Notes: generated from the letters alone by a model not told the origin. A stretch of 64,000 nt of DNA from Arthrobacter_D sp015752045 (GCF_015752045.1 NZ_JADOUS010000007.1:180110-244109); one strand, 5' to 3'; shown: positions 1-8,393, counted from the stretch's first letter. Made by a program: numbers and translations.

Positions 1-53
1 ACTCCTTCGGGTTCGGCGGCCACAACGCCGTCATCGTCCTCCGGAACGTCTGA
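1..53 (+). CDS. fabF: beta-ketoacyl-ACP synthase II, C-terminal end only
   Basis: Only the last 17 codons are present. They read (N)SFGFGGHNAVIVLRNV and then TGA. The NSFGFGGHN(A/V) block is the conserved C-terminal motif of KAS II (FabF), whose histidine and phenylalanine line the active site of this chain-elongating condensing enzyme of type II fatty-acid synthesis. The DUF3145 gene just downstream and convergent fits, since actinobacterial fab loci often end in fabF followed by DUF3145. The gene begins outside the window, so length and start cannot be judged. Confidence 0.9.
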   Translation, partial: SFGFGGHNAVIVLRNV

Positions 54-58
54 CCCTC

Positions 59-107
59 CGCAAGGGGAAAGGCGCCACCCCCGTGGGGTGGCGCCTTTCC
101 CCTTGCG
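59..107. terminator. perfect 23-bp hairpin, bidirectional terminator
   Basis: Bases 59-81 and 85-107 are perfect reverse complements around a 3-nt loop. The hairpin starts 5 nt after the fabF stop and lies 72 nt beyond the end of the convergent DUF3145 gene, so it can end transcripts from both sides. The outer parts of the arms contain AAGGGGAAA/TTTCCCCTT. No long U-run follows, as is common in high-GC actinobacteria. Confidence 0.85.
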
Positions 108-179
108 GTCGATGCGGTGTGACATCGGAGCCCTGCGGCCGCAGCCGGGGCGAAGGTCTGCCGCCGACGGGACGTGCGG

Positions 180-683
180 TCAACCCACCTGGTGCAGCCA
201 GCGCACGGGCGCGCCCTCGGCGGCGTGGCGGAAGGGCTCCAGTTCCTCGTCCCACGACTCCCCGAGTGCGAGGGACAGTTCGTGGTAGACGGCAGCGGGA
301 TCGCCCGCTCCTGCCTCATAGGCGTAGCGGATGCGGTCCTCCGTCACCATGATGTTGCCGTGGACGTCCGTCGTGGCGTGGAAGATCCCGAGCTCGGGCG
401 TGTGGGACCATCGGCCGCCGTCGGCGCCGGCGCTCTGTTCCTCGGTGACCTCGTAGCGAAGGTGTGCCCATCCGCGGAGCGCGGACGCGAGCTGCGCGCC
501 GGACCCCTGCGGGCCGACCCAGGAGAGTTCGGCGCGCAGCATTCCGGGCGCGGCGGGCTGCGCCGTCCACTCCATGTCGATGCGCTTGTCCAGCACGGAG
601 CCGATCGCCCATTCGACATGGGGGCACAACGCAGTAGGGGCTGAGTGCACGTACAAGACACCGCGCGCCATCACAACAGACAT
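180..683 (-). CDS. DUF3145 family protein
   Basis: This 167-residue protein begins MSVVMARGVLYVHSAPTALC and matches the actinobacterial family DUF3145, which has no assigned biochemical role. Recognisable blocks are the N-terminal VLYVHSAPTALCPHVEWA stretch and a W/Y-rich middle (GWAHLRYEVT). An in-frame ATG lies 15 codons upstream, but family members start at MSV..RGVL, so 683 was chosen. The gene converges on fabF, an association seen in other actinobacterial fatty-acid loci. This suggests, but does not prove, a lipid-related role. No signal peptide or membrane segment is visible, so it is probably cytoplasmic. Confidence 0.85.
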   Translation of the reverse strand: MSVVMARGVLYVHSAPTALCPHVEWAIGSVLDKRIDMEWTAQPAAPGMLRAELSWVGPQGSGAQLASALRGWAHLRYEVTEEQSAGADGGRWSHTPELGIFHATTDVHGNIMVTEDRIRYAYEAGAGDPAAVYHELSLALGESWDEELEPFRHAAEGAPVRWLHQVG

Positions 684-773
684 TCCATCCTCCATAGCTG
701 TAGGTACGTCTTCCCCAACGACCTGCAACGGATGATGACAGTGCGATTAACCTGGCAGAGCTTCACGAGACCA

Positions 774-791
774 CCCGCGTTACCACGCGGG
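774..791. terminator. weak 7-bp hairpin between xerC and DUF3145
   Basis: CCCGCGT (774-780), loop TACC and ACGCGGG (785-791) form a short perfect stem about 113 nt past the xerC stop and 91 nt before the DUF3145 start. It could be a weak terminator for xerC. There is no U-tract and the stem is short. The rest of the 684-904 gap shows no gene or tRNA. Confidence 0.3.
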
Positions 792-904
792 ATCCGCCTG
801 ACTCCTGCTCATTCTGCACGAGACGCGTGAATTTCGCCACTTCGACAGCCCGCTGCCCATCCCTTGGACGGCCAGGCCCGGAATGGCTAGCCGACAGCGG
901 TTCC

Positions 905-1837
905 TCACGCCCTCGGATGTGCCTGCTCGTAGCTGCGGCGGAGCCGGTCGACCGACACGTGCGTGTACAGCTGGGTGGTGGCGAGGCTGGAGTGCCCGAG
1001 GATCTCCTGGACCGCCCGGAGGTCGGCGCCGCCATCGAGCAGATGGGTCGCGGCGCTGTGGCGCAGCGCGTGCGGCCCGCTCGCGGCGGTGTCGCCCAGC
1101 GCGTCGAGGGTCGCGCTGACCTGCGCTCGCACCGCGCGCTGGTCGATCCGCCCTCCGCGCCGGCCCAGGAAGAGCGCGGGGCCGCTCTTCTCCGACACCC
1201 ACCGTGGCCGGCCGCGTCGTAGCCAGTCGTCGACGGCGTGCGCTGCCGGGACGCCGTAGGGGACGGTGCGCTCCTTCGCGCCCTTGCCGAGCACCACGAG
1301 CGTTCGGCGCTCCGTGTCGAGGTCGTCGATGTCGAGACCCACCAGCTCGCCGACGCGGACTCCCGTCGCGTACAGCAGTTCGAGCATCGCGCGCAGTTGC
1401 AGCTCCTGCGGGTCGCCCTGTTCGGTCCGCTCGGCGACGGTCGTGAACATCGCGGCGGCCTGCGGCTGGCTGAGGACGGCGGGCAGGGTACTCGTCCTTT
1501 TGGGGGCACGGAGTCGGAGGGCCGGGTTGGCGGGGATCAGATCCTCCCGAACCGCCCAGTCCATGAAGGTGCGGACCGATGCGGCCCGCCGGGCGATCGT
1601 CGACCGGGACAGCCCGGCGGCGTCGAGCGCTCCGAGCCACGCGCGGAAATGCCGCAGTTCCAGCTGCGTGAGCGCGGTGACGCCCGACTCCCCTGCATGC
1701 AGCAGGAAGAGTTCCACGTCCTTCAGGTACGCGCGCACCGTGTGCTCCGAACGGTTGCGCTCCCGCGTCAGGTAGTCGCCGAAACCGTCGAGGCCGGCGC
1801 GGAGCTCGCTCGCCAATCCCGCACTGCTGTCTGCCAT
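905..1837 (-). CDS. xerC: tyrosine recombinase XerC
   Basis: This 310-residue site-specific recombinase would resolve chromosome dimers at dif together with XerD. The N-terminal SAM-like core-binding domain occupies roughly residues 10-100 and the catalytic domain the rest. All expected catalytic residues are visible: Arg in TGVRVGEL, Lys in GKGAKER, His and Arg in HALRH, His in LGHSS, and the nucleophilic Tyr in LYTHV. The ATG at 1837 is preceded by GGAGG at good spacing (GGAGGAACTC-ATG), so the longer in-frame extension upstream is not used. Length is typical of XerC. It lies in the dprA-xerC neighbourhood common in actinobacteria, so chromosomal XerC is more likely than a phage integrase. 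Confidence 0.9.
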   Translation of the reverse strand: MADSSAGLASELRAGLDGFGDYLTRERNRSEHTVRAYLKDVELFLLHAGESGVTALTQLELRHFRAWLGALDAAGLSRSTIARRAASVRTFMDWAVREDLIPANPALRLRAPKRTSTLPAVLSQPQAAAMFTTVAERTEQGDPQELQLRAMLELLYATGVRVGELVGLDIDDLDTERRTLVVLGKGAKERTVPYGVPAAHAVDDWLRRGRPRWVSEKSGPALFLGRRGGRIDQRAVRAQVSATLDALGDTAASGPHALRHSAATHLLDGGADLRAVQEILGHSSLATTQLYTHVSVDRLRRSYEQAHPRA

Positions 1838-1944
1838 GAGTTCCTCCGCTCCCAGTATCCACGGCACACTCCGTCCGGCATGCTCTCCGACCCGGCGAGG
1901 CGCCCGCGGGCACCGAGCGGCAACAGGGCGGCAACCGGGCGGGC

Positions 1945-2568
1945 TCACCGCTGGAGGTCCTGCGCGAGACGCGGACCGGGATCTGCTCGGTGCTCCCGTT
2001 CGAGGTCCAGCAGCGCGGTCTTGGTCGCCGTCCCCGCGGCATACCCGACCACGGCTCCGGTGCTGCCGACCACCCGGTGGCCCGGCACCATGATCGACAC
2101 GGGATTGTCGCGCACTGCCGCACCGACCGCGCGGCCCATCCGGGGGTTGCCGAGCTGCGTGGCGATATCGCGGTAGCTGCGGGTCTCCCCGTAGGGGATC
2201 GCCCCCACCTCGGCCCACACCCGGTGCTGGAAGGCCGTGCCGTGGAGCTCGACCGGAGTGTCGAACGTGCGGCGCGTTCCAGCGAAGTACTCACCGAGCT
2301 CCCGGCCCGCCTGGCGGAGGAGGTCGACGGTCCGGGCGGGAGGGGCCGCGGCTCGGGCCTCCGCCGCCGTCGGGAAACCCCGCTCGTGGAGGTGGTTCTC
2401 CGTGCTGCGGTGCCCGAGACGCGCCCGGTCCGGCGCCGGGGAATGCCCCGCGTGATACAGGCCGATGATCGCATCCGCACCGGCGACGACAAGCAGGGGT
2501 CCCACGGGTGATGGGATCTCGTGATGCCACCGGTCCGTCTCCGGGTCGTCGGGATGGTCGCTGGTCAT
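1945..2568 (-). CDS. Ogt/MGMT-like protein with Gly in place of the catalytic Cys
   Basis: This 207-residue protein has the two-domain layout of O6-alkylguanine-DNA alkyltransferases: an N-terminal ribonuclease-H-like domain (about 1-95) and a C-terminal winged-helix DNA-binding domain. The C-terminal part keeps the flipping Tyr (GETRSYRDIA), the Arg finger (GRAVGAA) and the Asn hinge (RDNPVS). The active-site motif PCHRV reads PGHRV (Gly163, codon GGC at 2080-2082), so it cannot accept alkyl groups by the usual mechanism. Alkyltransferase-like proteins that replace this Cys with Trp or Ala bind alkylated DNA and recruit nucleotide-excision repair; a comparable role is possible here. The start has a strong AGGAGG site. 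A sequencing or assembly error (TGC to GGC) is the main alternative. Confidence 0.85.
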   Translation of the reverse strand: MTSDHPDDPETDRWHHEIPSPVGPLLVVAGADAIIGLYHAGHSPAPDRARLGHRSTENHLHERGFPTAAEARAAAPPARTVDLLRQAGRELGEYFAGTRRTFDTPVELHGTAFQHRVWAEVGAIPYGETRSYRDIATQLGNPRMGRAVGAAVRDNPVSIMVPGHRVVGSTGAVVGYAAGTATKTALLDLEREHRADPGPRLAQDLQR

Positions 2569-2654
2569 GTGTGTCCTCCTGGGTGGCGGGTAGGGCGGGC
2601 GGGCTCAGGTGGAGCCGCGGTGGTGGACTCGGAGGTTCGATGGAGGTGGGCCGG

Positions 2655-3854
2655 TCAGGCTCTCCGGCGGCACCACCCGCCGCCGGCCCTCACCGCGAGT
2701 CCCGCCAGCTCGAGGCGCGCGAGTCCGCTGATGACCTCCCGCGTGGAAAGGCCCGCGACGATGGACAGCTTGTCCACCGTGGTCGGAGCACGGACCGGGA
2801 GGCCGTCCAGCAGCAGCAGGTCCGGGATGGTGAGGCCGTCGTGGTCCCGGACGGGAGCGGCGTCGGCCCGTGCCTGGTCGCCGAGCGACTCTGCCCCGAG
2901 CGGCCCCGCGAGCTCGACGACGTCGTCGGCGTCCGTGACGCATACCGCCGTCCCGTCCCTCAGCAGCCGGTGGCACCCCGCGGAGTTCACCGATTGCACG
3001 GAGCCCGGTACGGCTCCGACCGGACGGCCGAGCCCGGCGGCATGGTGTGCCGTGTTGAGCGCCCCGGAGCGCCACCGCGCCTCGACCACGACCGTCACCG
3101 CGCTGAGGGCGGCGATCAGCCGGTTGCGCTGGAGGAACCGCCAGCGCGTCGGGGAGCTGCCGGGCGGCACCTCCGAGATGAGCACGCCCTGGTCGGCGAT
3201 CGCGCGCAGCAGGTCCTCGTTCCCGGCCGGGTAGTACCGGTCGATTCCGCAGGCCAGGATGGCGACGGTGGAGGCGTGGTCCCCTCCCCCGGTCGTGGCG
3301 AGCGCGGCCCGGTGCGCCTGCGCGTCGATGCCGTAGGCGCCGCCGGACACCACGGTGTAGCCGCGCAGGGCGAGGCCCGAGGCCAGGTCGATGGTGACGG
3401 AGGACCCGTAGGCGGTGCTGTCCCGCGACCCGACCAGTGCGGCGAGACGCGCGGACGGCGGGATCTCGTGCCGCCCCCGGACCCAAAGGCACAGGGGTGC
3501 CGTTCGCTGCAGGTCATCCAGCCCCGCCGGCCAGTCGTCGGACTCCGGGATGACGAGGCGCCCGCCGAGCCGTTCCAGCGTCGCCAGGTCCCTCTCGGGT
3601 GCCAGGTCGCGGAGCCGTGGAGTCCACCGCGCCAGCCCGTCCTCGAGCGGACGGCGGCCGCCGTCCGGGATGTCGAGTGTTTCGCTCAGGTGGCCGTGCA
3701 CATCGGGGCCCGCCATGACCTCCCGACGGGCGATGCGCAGGGCATCCCGGGGTCCTACTACCGACACCAGGGCCAGGCCGACGGCATCCGATGGTTCGAA
3801 CAGGCGGGACAGCGCGGCCCTGGCCAGACGGAGGTCCTGCTGCTCCCGACTCAC
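2655..3854 (-). CDS. dprA: DNA-processing protein DprA
   Basis: DprA binds incoming single-stranded DNA in the cytoplasm and loads RecA during natural transformation. This 399-residue protein has an N-terminal SAM-like region (about 1-110), a Rossmann-type core with GSRDSTAYG, VSGGAYGIDAQAHRAAL and QRNRLIAALS, and a C-terminal winged helix (about 340-399) as in other DprA proteins. The start is GTG, with a 4-nt GTGA overlap with the yifB stop, so it is translationally coupled. yraN, yifB and dprA form one leftward operon, the standard actinobacterial arrangement. No late competence genes are in view, so competence itself cannot be inferred. Confidence 0.93.
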   Translation of the reverse strand: MSREQQDLRLARAALSRLFEPSDAVGLALVSVVGPRDALRIARREVMAGPDVHGHLSETLDIPDGGRRPLEDGLARWTPRLRDLAPERDLATLERLGGRLVIPESDDWPAGLDDLQRTAPLCLWVRGRHEIPPSARLAALVGSRDSTAYGSSVTIDLASGLALRGYTVVSGGAYGIDAQAHRAALATTGGGDHASTVAILACGIDRYYPAGNEDLLRAIADQGVLISEVPPGSSPTRWRFLQRNRLIAALSAVTVVVEARWRSGALNTAHHAAGLGRPVGAVPGSVQSVNSAGCHRLLRDGTAVCVTDADDVVELAGPLGAESLGDQARADAAPVRDHDGLTIPDLLLLDGLPVRAPTTVDKLSIVAGLSTREVISGLARLELAGLAVRAGGGWCRRRA

Positions 3855-5386
3855 GCGGCACGCTCCTGCAGCCGGAAGCCGAGAGCGGTGACGACGTCGT
3901 CCGCCTCAGGGCGGGAGCGCCCGGCCAGGTCCGCAATGGTCCACGCGACGCGCAGGACCCTGTCCCAGCCGCGAGCGCTGACGAGATTCCGGTCGAGCGC
4001 GCGATCGAGTGAGGCCGTGACCGCCCGGGGAAGCGCGAGCTCACCGCGGAGGATCCTCCCCTGGACCTCCGCGTTGGTGGCGTAGTCCCAGCGGTGGAGG
4101 CGTTCCCGCTGGGCTGCCCGCGCCTCGGCGACCCTGCCCGCCACGGCCGCGGAGGTCTCGGCCGACCGGACGTCCACGTAGTCGACCAGACTCACACGCT
4201 GGACGGCCAGTTGCAGGTCGACGCGGTCCAGGAGCGGCCCAGAGAGGCGGTTGAAGTACCTCCGGCGCTGCTGCGCGGTACACATGCAGTCGATCCCCTT
4301 CCCGTTCGCGAGACCGCAGGGGCAGGGGTTCAGGGCCAGGACGAGCTGGAACCGGGCAGGGTAGGACGCCGTGCCGGAGGCCCGGTGCAGGACCAGCCTG
4401 CCGCTCTCGAGCGGCTCGCGCAGCGCCTCGAGCACGCGTCTCTCGTACTCGGGCGCCTCATCGAGGAACAGGATGCCCCGATGCGCCCGGGAGGCAGCGC
4501 CCGGTCTCGGGATGCCGGTGCCACCCCCGATGATCGATGCGGGCGTCGCCGTGTGGTGCGGGCTCTCGAAGGGCGGCTTCCGCACCAGCTCGGTGCAGAA
4601 CCGTTCGCCGGAGAGGCTGTGGATCGCCGACACCTCCATCGCGTGGTCGTCCTCGAGATCCGGGAGGATGCCCGGCAGCCGCTCCGCGAGCATCGTCTTG
4701 CCAGCGCCCGGCGGTCCGACCATGAGGAGATGGTGGGCGCCCGCGGCGGCGATCTCGAGCGCGAACCTCGCCTCGTGCTGGCCCGCGATGTCGGAGAGAT
4801 CCCGGGCCGGCAGGGGCCGTGCCGTGTGGACGACCGGTTCGCTGCGGACGACGGGCTCGGGCAGCGTGACCTGCGCGGCGTCCGCACCGAAGGCCAGCAC
4901 CACCTCGGCGAGCGTGCGGTAGGACCCGACCTCGGCGGCCGGGACGAGGGCTGCCTCCGGCGCGTTCTCCTCCGCGACGATGATGCGATGGTGCCCGGCC
5001 TCCACGGCAGCCATCACCGCGGGCAGCACACCGCGGACCGGCCGGAGCTGCCCGTCCAGCCCCAGCTCGGCGATGAAGACCGTGGACCCAACGCCGCGGA
5101 CATCGCCCGCCGCGGCCAGCGCCGACATGACGATCGCGAGGTCGAAGGACGACCCCCGCTTCGGCAGGGACGCGGGGATCAGGTTCACCGTGATCTTCCG
5201 ACGGCTGAGCGGCACGCCGGCGTTGCGGGCCGCGGCCCTGATCCGGTCCTTGGCCTCGTTGAGCGCCGCGTCCGGGAGGCCGAGCAGCACGAACGCGGGC
5301 AGGGTCTGCCCGATGTCCGCCTCGACCTCCACCACATGCCCGTTCATGCCCACGAGGGACACGGCGTAGGTACGTCCGAGCGCCAT
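3851..5386 (-). CDS. comM: YifB/ComM family Mg-chelatase-like AAA+ ATPase
   Basis: This 511-residue AAA+ protein belongs to the YifB/ComM family. ComM is a hexameric branch-migration helicase for integrating transformed DNA in Vibrio; the actinobacterial role is inferred from that. The N-terminal ChlI-like domain (about 1-180) begins MALGRTYAVSLVGMNG. The ATPase core carries Walker A GPPGAGKT and Walker B (GILFLDEAPE), and a C-terminal domain follows. A CPCG...CMC cysteine cluster typical of the family is present. The start at 5386 shares one base with the yraN stop, and the stop overlaps dprA by 4 nt, indicating tight coupling. The much longer upstream reading frame is spurious because it covers yraN. 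Confidence 0.92.
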   Translation of the reverse strand: MALGRTYAVSLVGMNGHVVEVEADIGQTLPAFVLLGLPDAALNEAKDRIRAAARNAGVPLSRRKITVNLIPASLPKRGSSFDLAIVMSALAAAGDVRGVGSTVFIAELGLDGQLRPVRGVLPAVMAAVEAGHHRIIVAEENAPEAALVPAAEVGSYRTLAEVVLAFGADAAQVTLPEPVVRSEPVVHTARPLPARDLSDIAGQHEARFALEIAAAGAHHLLMVGPPGAGKTMLAERLPGILPDLEDDHAMEVSAIHSLSGERFCTELVRKPPFESPHHTATPASIIGGGTGIPRPGAASRAHRGILFLDEAPEYERRVLEALREPLESGRLVLHRASGTASYPARFQLVLALNPCPCGLANGKGIDCMCTAQQRRRYFNRLSGPLLDRVDLQLAVQRVSLVDYVDVRSAETSAAVAGRVAEARAAQRERLHRWDYATNAEVQGRILRGELALPRAVTASLDRALDRNLVSARGWDRVLRVAWTIADLAGRSRPEADDVVTALGFRLQERAA

Positions 5387-5751
5387 CAGATCACGGCCCG
5401 CACGTGTTCGATGCGCGGTGTTCCCGTGCCGTCGTCGAGCACGCCGACGGCGTCGATCCGGAAACCGCTGAACCGCCGGTTGTGCGCGCGGGCCCACTGC
5501 GAGGCGAGCAGATACAGCCTCTGGAGCTTGGCGGCCGTGATGGCCTCGAGGGGTTGCCCGAAATCGTCCGAGCTGCGCGTCTTGACCTCGACGACCACGA
5601 GGGTGGACCCGTCCACCGCCACGAGGTCGATCTCCCCCGCCGGGCACCGCCAGTTCCGATCCACGATCGTCAGACCGGCCCGCTCCAGGAAGACGGCGGC
5701 TGTCGCTTCCCCGCGACGCCCCAATTGATCCTTCGCCAACATGGCTATCAC
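5386..5751 (-). CDS. YraN family (UPF0102) nuclease-fold protein
   Basis: This 121-residue protein has the YraN/UPF0102 fold, a restriction-endonuclease-like domain. It keeps the signature GRRGEATAAVFLE, RNWRCPAGEIDLVAVDG and VVVEVKTR, which contain the E, D and ExK residues expected for a PD-(D/E)xK site. The cellular function is not settled; its constant linkage to yifB and dprA suggests DNA processing or recombination. It is the first gene of the leftward yraN-yifB-dprA operon. The 186-nt divergent gap to the small plus-strand gene at 5938 probably holds its promoter. Confidence 0.88.
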   Translation of the reverse strand: MIAMLAKDQLGRRGEATAAVFLERAGLTIVDRNWRCPAGEIDLVAVDGSTLVVVEVKTRSSDDFGQPLEAITAAKLQRLYLLASQWARAHNRRFSGFRIDAVGVLDDGTGTPRIEHVRAVI

Positions 5752-5937
5752 CTCCGCCCCCAGCCTCGTCGCGGCGGGTGGCCCCCACGGGGCGTCGGGC
5801 GGCTATGTGGACAACCAGACGACGCCGCCCCGGTCCACACGCCGGACACGGCACTGGTGGACGGACCGGCGTCGTCCTAGCGTGGAGGTGCAGCGGCAGC
5901 CGGCCGGCCGCCGCGCAGTCGACGGATGGAGGACACC

Positions 5938-6236
5938 GTGTCAGAGCAGAGTGATGTCATTCCCGGTGGGACCGAAGCGGATCTCCAGGGGCAGCGGGCC
6001 TCGGCCGGGGCCGGGGCGGCGAGCATGGCTGCGGCCGGTGAGGGGACGGGAGGCTCGGAGGCCGACCGGCAGGAACAGGACACCCCCTCGACGTCGGTGC
6101 CCCCGGCGGTGGTGTGGGCATCGCTGGCGAAGGGACAGGCGGCTCGGAAGCCGATCGCCTGGAGCAGGCCGCGGACGTGCCGCTCGATGCCGAGGACGCC
6201 TTCCCGCACGGGAGCGGGGACGACACCGGGTCCTGA
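5938..6236 (+). pseudogene. small acidic EADRxEQ-type protein, apparent frameshift
   Basis: A GTG at 5938, five bases after GGAGG, opens a frame reading VSEQSDVIPGGTEADLQGQ, later GTGGSEADRQEQ. That frame then turns into low-quality Arg/Pro-rich sequence. A second frame takes over from about 6095 and reads GEGTGGSEADRLEQAADVPL, then DAEDAFPHGSGDDTGS and a TGA at 6234-6236, which looks like the natural acidic C-terminus. The two SEADR modules are DNA repeats (6028-6078 and 6117-6167) offset by 89 nt, one short of a multiple of three. I infer a 1-nt deletion (or sequencing error) between them. Short acidic proteins of this style occur in actinobacteria without a known function. Confidence 0.5.
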
Positions 6237-6366
6237 CGTGGTGGGACCCGGCGTCCTGACGGGGTAGCACCTGTCTACCGCGGTTCGGCAGGCCCCGCTC
6301 GCCGTGGCGGTAGGACCTCGGGCCTGGAGGTAGCCAGGACCCCCCGCCGTGGGCGCCCGGAGGGCG

Positions 6367-6693
6367 TCAGTTGCCCAGGGTGCCGTCCTTGGGCAACGCG
6401 ATGTCGTCCGACTTGGCGAGCTCCTCCACGTTGACGTCCTTGAACGTGATGACGCGGACGTTCTTCACGAAGCGGGCCGAGCGGTACACGTCCCACACCC
6501 ACGCGTCCTGCAGCGTCAGGTCGAAGTAGACCTCGCCGTCGGCAGAGCGCGCCTGGAGGTCCACGTGGTTGGCCAGGTAGAACCGGCGTTCCGTCTCCAC
6601 GACATAGCTGAACAGTCCCACGACGTCCCGGTACTCGCGGTAGAGCTGGAGCTCCATGTCTGTTTCGTAGTTCTCAAGATCCTCGGCACTCAT
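6367..6693 (-). CDS. DUF2469 family protein
   Basis: This 108-residue protein belongs to the strongly conserved actinobacterial family DUF2469. It opens MSAEDLENYETDMELQLYRE and keeps the central ERRFYLANHVDLQARS and FVKNVRVITFKDVNVEEL blocks. No biochemical function is known. An in-frame ATG six codons upstream exists, but family members start at MSAEDLE and a GGAGG lies 11 nt before this ATG. It follows rnhB by only 7 nt in a leftward operon, the usual rnhB-DUF2469 order in actinobacteria. It carries no signal peptide and is acidic and probably cytoplasmic. Confidence 0.9.
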   Translation of the reverse strand: MSAEDLENYETDMELQLYREYRDVVGLFSYVVETERRFYLANHVDLQARSADGEVYFDLTLQDAWVWDVYRSARFVKNVRVITFKDVNVEELAKSDDIALPKDGTLGN

Positions 6694-6700
6694 TCGACCA

Positions 6701-7453
6701 TCATCCTCCACTTTCCATACGGGCTGCGCCGGGCCGGTCTAGGCTCCCCAGACGCCAGGTCCTTCGGTGGTACGCACTGGGGCCGGCCGCGTCGATGGCC
6801 GCGCGATGACCCTCCGTCGCATAGCCCTTGTTCACGTCCCACCCGAACTCCGGATGGTCCGCGGCGAGCGACACCATCAGGGCATCCCGCTCCACCTTGG
6901 CCAGTACGCTGGCTGCCGCCACGCTCAGGCACGTCAGGTCCGCCTTGATCCGGGTGTGGACCGGGGCGGTGCATCCGGCGAGGTCCACCTGCTCGACCGG
7001 GGCGCACGCGCCGTCGTCCGTCCCGTAAAGCACCCCCTGGGACCGCGCGGACAGCCAGTCGTGGTTACCGTCGAGGATGACGACGTCGGGGGTGACGGTG
7101 TCCAGGACCGAGGCCCAGGCCCTGCCCCCGGCTGCGCGCAGCGCGGACATCAGTCCCAGCGCGTCGATCTCGGCTGCCGAGGCGTGGCCGACGGCGGACG
7201 CGACGGACCAGCGGCGGATGCGGGGCACGAGCGCCTCGCGCTCGGACGGAGGGAGCAATTTGCTGTCCCGCACGCCGCGCAGAGGGGAGGGCGCACCGAG
7301 GTCGACGACGACGATGCCCACCGACACCGGCCCGGCCAGGGCCCCCCTGCCGACCTCGTCGCATCCGGCCACGTAGCGATGACCGGCAGTGGCGAAGGAC
7401 TTCTCGACGCTCAGGGTGGGCGCGGTGGAGCGTTTCCTGCGCAGGGCCGTCAT
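6701..7453 (-). CDS. rnhB: ribonuclease HII
   Basis: RNase HII removes ribonucleotides and RNA primers from RNA-DNA hybrids. The 250-residue protein carries the family start motif VAGCDEVGRGALAGPV with the first catalytic Asp-Glu pair. Further acidic residues lie in GVRDSKLL and VVILDGNHDW, and the ADLTCLSVAAASVLAKVERD block is typical of the family. The ATG at 7453 overlaps the upstream lepB stop by 4 nt (ATGA), so it is translationally coupled. The order lepB-rnhB-DUF2469 agrees with other actinobacteria. Confidence 0.95.
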   Translation of the reverse strand: MTALRRKRSTAPTLSVEKSFATAGHRYVAGCDEVGRGALAGPVSVGIVVVDLGAPSPLRGVRDSKLLPPSEREALVPRIRRWSVASAVGHASAAEIDALGLMSALRAAGGRAWASVLDTVTPDVVILDGNHDWLSARSQGVLYGTDDGACAPVEQVDLAGCTAPVHTRIKADLTCLSVAAASVLAKVERDALMVSLAADHPEFGWDVNKGYATEGHRAAIDAAGPSAYHRRTWRLGSLDRPGAARMESGG

Positions 7454-8304
7454 GGACCGGTGGGCGTGGGAGCTGGAGTGGCGGCGGAAGTCGGCCGCGC
7501 ATCGGTCTCGGGCTCGGGTACGCCGTCGAACACCTCCGATGGGGTGCCGAGGAGACCGATCCGGTTCAGCGGCCAGGCGATGACCGCGGCCCTGCCCTCG
7601 ACGTCGTCGATCTGGACGAAACCCGCACCGGGCTTGTCCCGGTTGGCCCGCGAGTCGGCGGAGGCGTTGCGGTGGTCCCCCATCACCCAGAGCTTGCCCT
7701 CGGGCACGACCACGTCGAAGGGCACGTCCGAGGGGCTTGCTCCCGGGTAGAGGTACGGCTCGTCGAGCGGCTCGCCGTTGACGGTGAGGCGGCCCTGGGC
7801 GTCGCAGCAGATGACGTGGTCACCCGGGAGCCCGATGACACGCTTCACCAGGTGCTGCTGGGACTCGTCGGGGGCGAGACCGATGAAGACGAGCGAGTCC
7901 TTGAGCCAGCTGCCCTGCGTCTCGGTCTGCACGGGGAGCCAGCCCTCGGTGTCGCTGAAGACGACGATGTCCCCGCGCTGCAGGTCGAAGGGCTGCGGCA
8001 CCAGCCGATTGACGAAGATGCGGTCGTCGATCTCCAGGGTCTCCTCCATGGAGCCCGAAGGGATGAAGAACGCCCGGAAGAGGAAGGTCTTGATGAGGAA
8101 GGAGAGCACCAGCGCGATCACGACGATCGTGCCGATCTCCTTGAGCCAGGCGCCGACGCCGCGATCGCGGTCCTTGCCGTCGCGGCGTCGATCCCGGGGA
8201 GCGTCGGGCACGGCCCCGCCCGCAGGGGGTGCACCGGGATCGGACGCCGGTGCTGCGGGGGCCTCGGCCCGCGAAGAGGACTTCCTGCGGAAGCTCCGTG
8301 CCAT
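7450..8304 (-). CDS. lepB: signal peptidase I (first of two)
   Basis: Type I signal peptidase that cleaves Sec and Tat signal peptides at the outer face of the membrane. The 284-residue protein has a long Ala/Pro- and charge-rich cytoplasmic N-terminus (about 1-55), one membrane segment (EIGTIVVIALVLSFLIKTFL), the catalytic Ser in FFIPSGSMEETL, the general-base Lys in LVKRVIGLPGD, and the GDHRNASADSR box. A short Pro/Thr-rich tail ends the protein. The ATG at 8304 follows AGAGGAAA. It lies 89 nt downstream of a second, divergent-sequence lepB, and its stop overlaps rnhB. Confidence 0.94.
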   Translation of the reverse strand: MARSFRRKSSSRAEAPAAPASDPGAPPAGGAVPDAPRDRRRDGKDRDRGVGAWLKEIGTIVVIALVLSFLIKTFLFRAFFIPSGSMEETLEIDDRIFVNRLVPQPFDLQRGDIVVFSDTEGWLPVQTETQGSWLKDSLVFIGLAPDESQQHLVKRVIGLPGDHVICCDAQGRLTVNGEPLDEPYLYPGASPSDVPFDVVVPEGKLWVMGDHRNASADSRANRDKPGAGFVQIDDVEGRAAVIAWPLNRIGLLGTPSEVFDGVPEPETDARPTSAATPAPTPTGP

Positions 8305-8393
8305 GTGAAAACTTTCCTCTGTACTCGTGATGCCCGGCTGCCGCCGGCTCCGGGAACGGGCCTCCGACAGGCGGCCCGGGCTCCGATTCGACG

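Noticed and set aside
720..900. Possible tRNA between DUF3145 and xerC
   Set aside because: No T-loop GGTTCGA-type sequence and no cloverleaf pairing; only a 7-bp hairpin is present.
6237..6366. Hairpin with CTACCGC / GCGGTAG arms after the small acidic gene
   Set aside because: Only 7 bp with a loop of about 25 nt; too weak to call a terminator.
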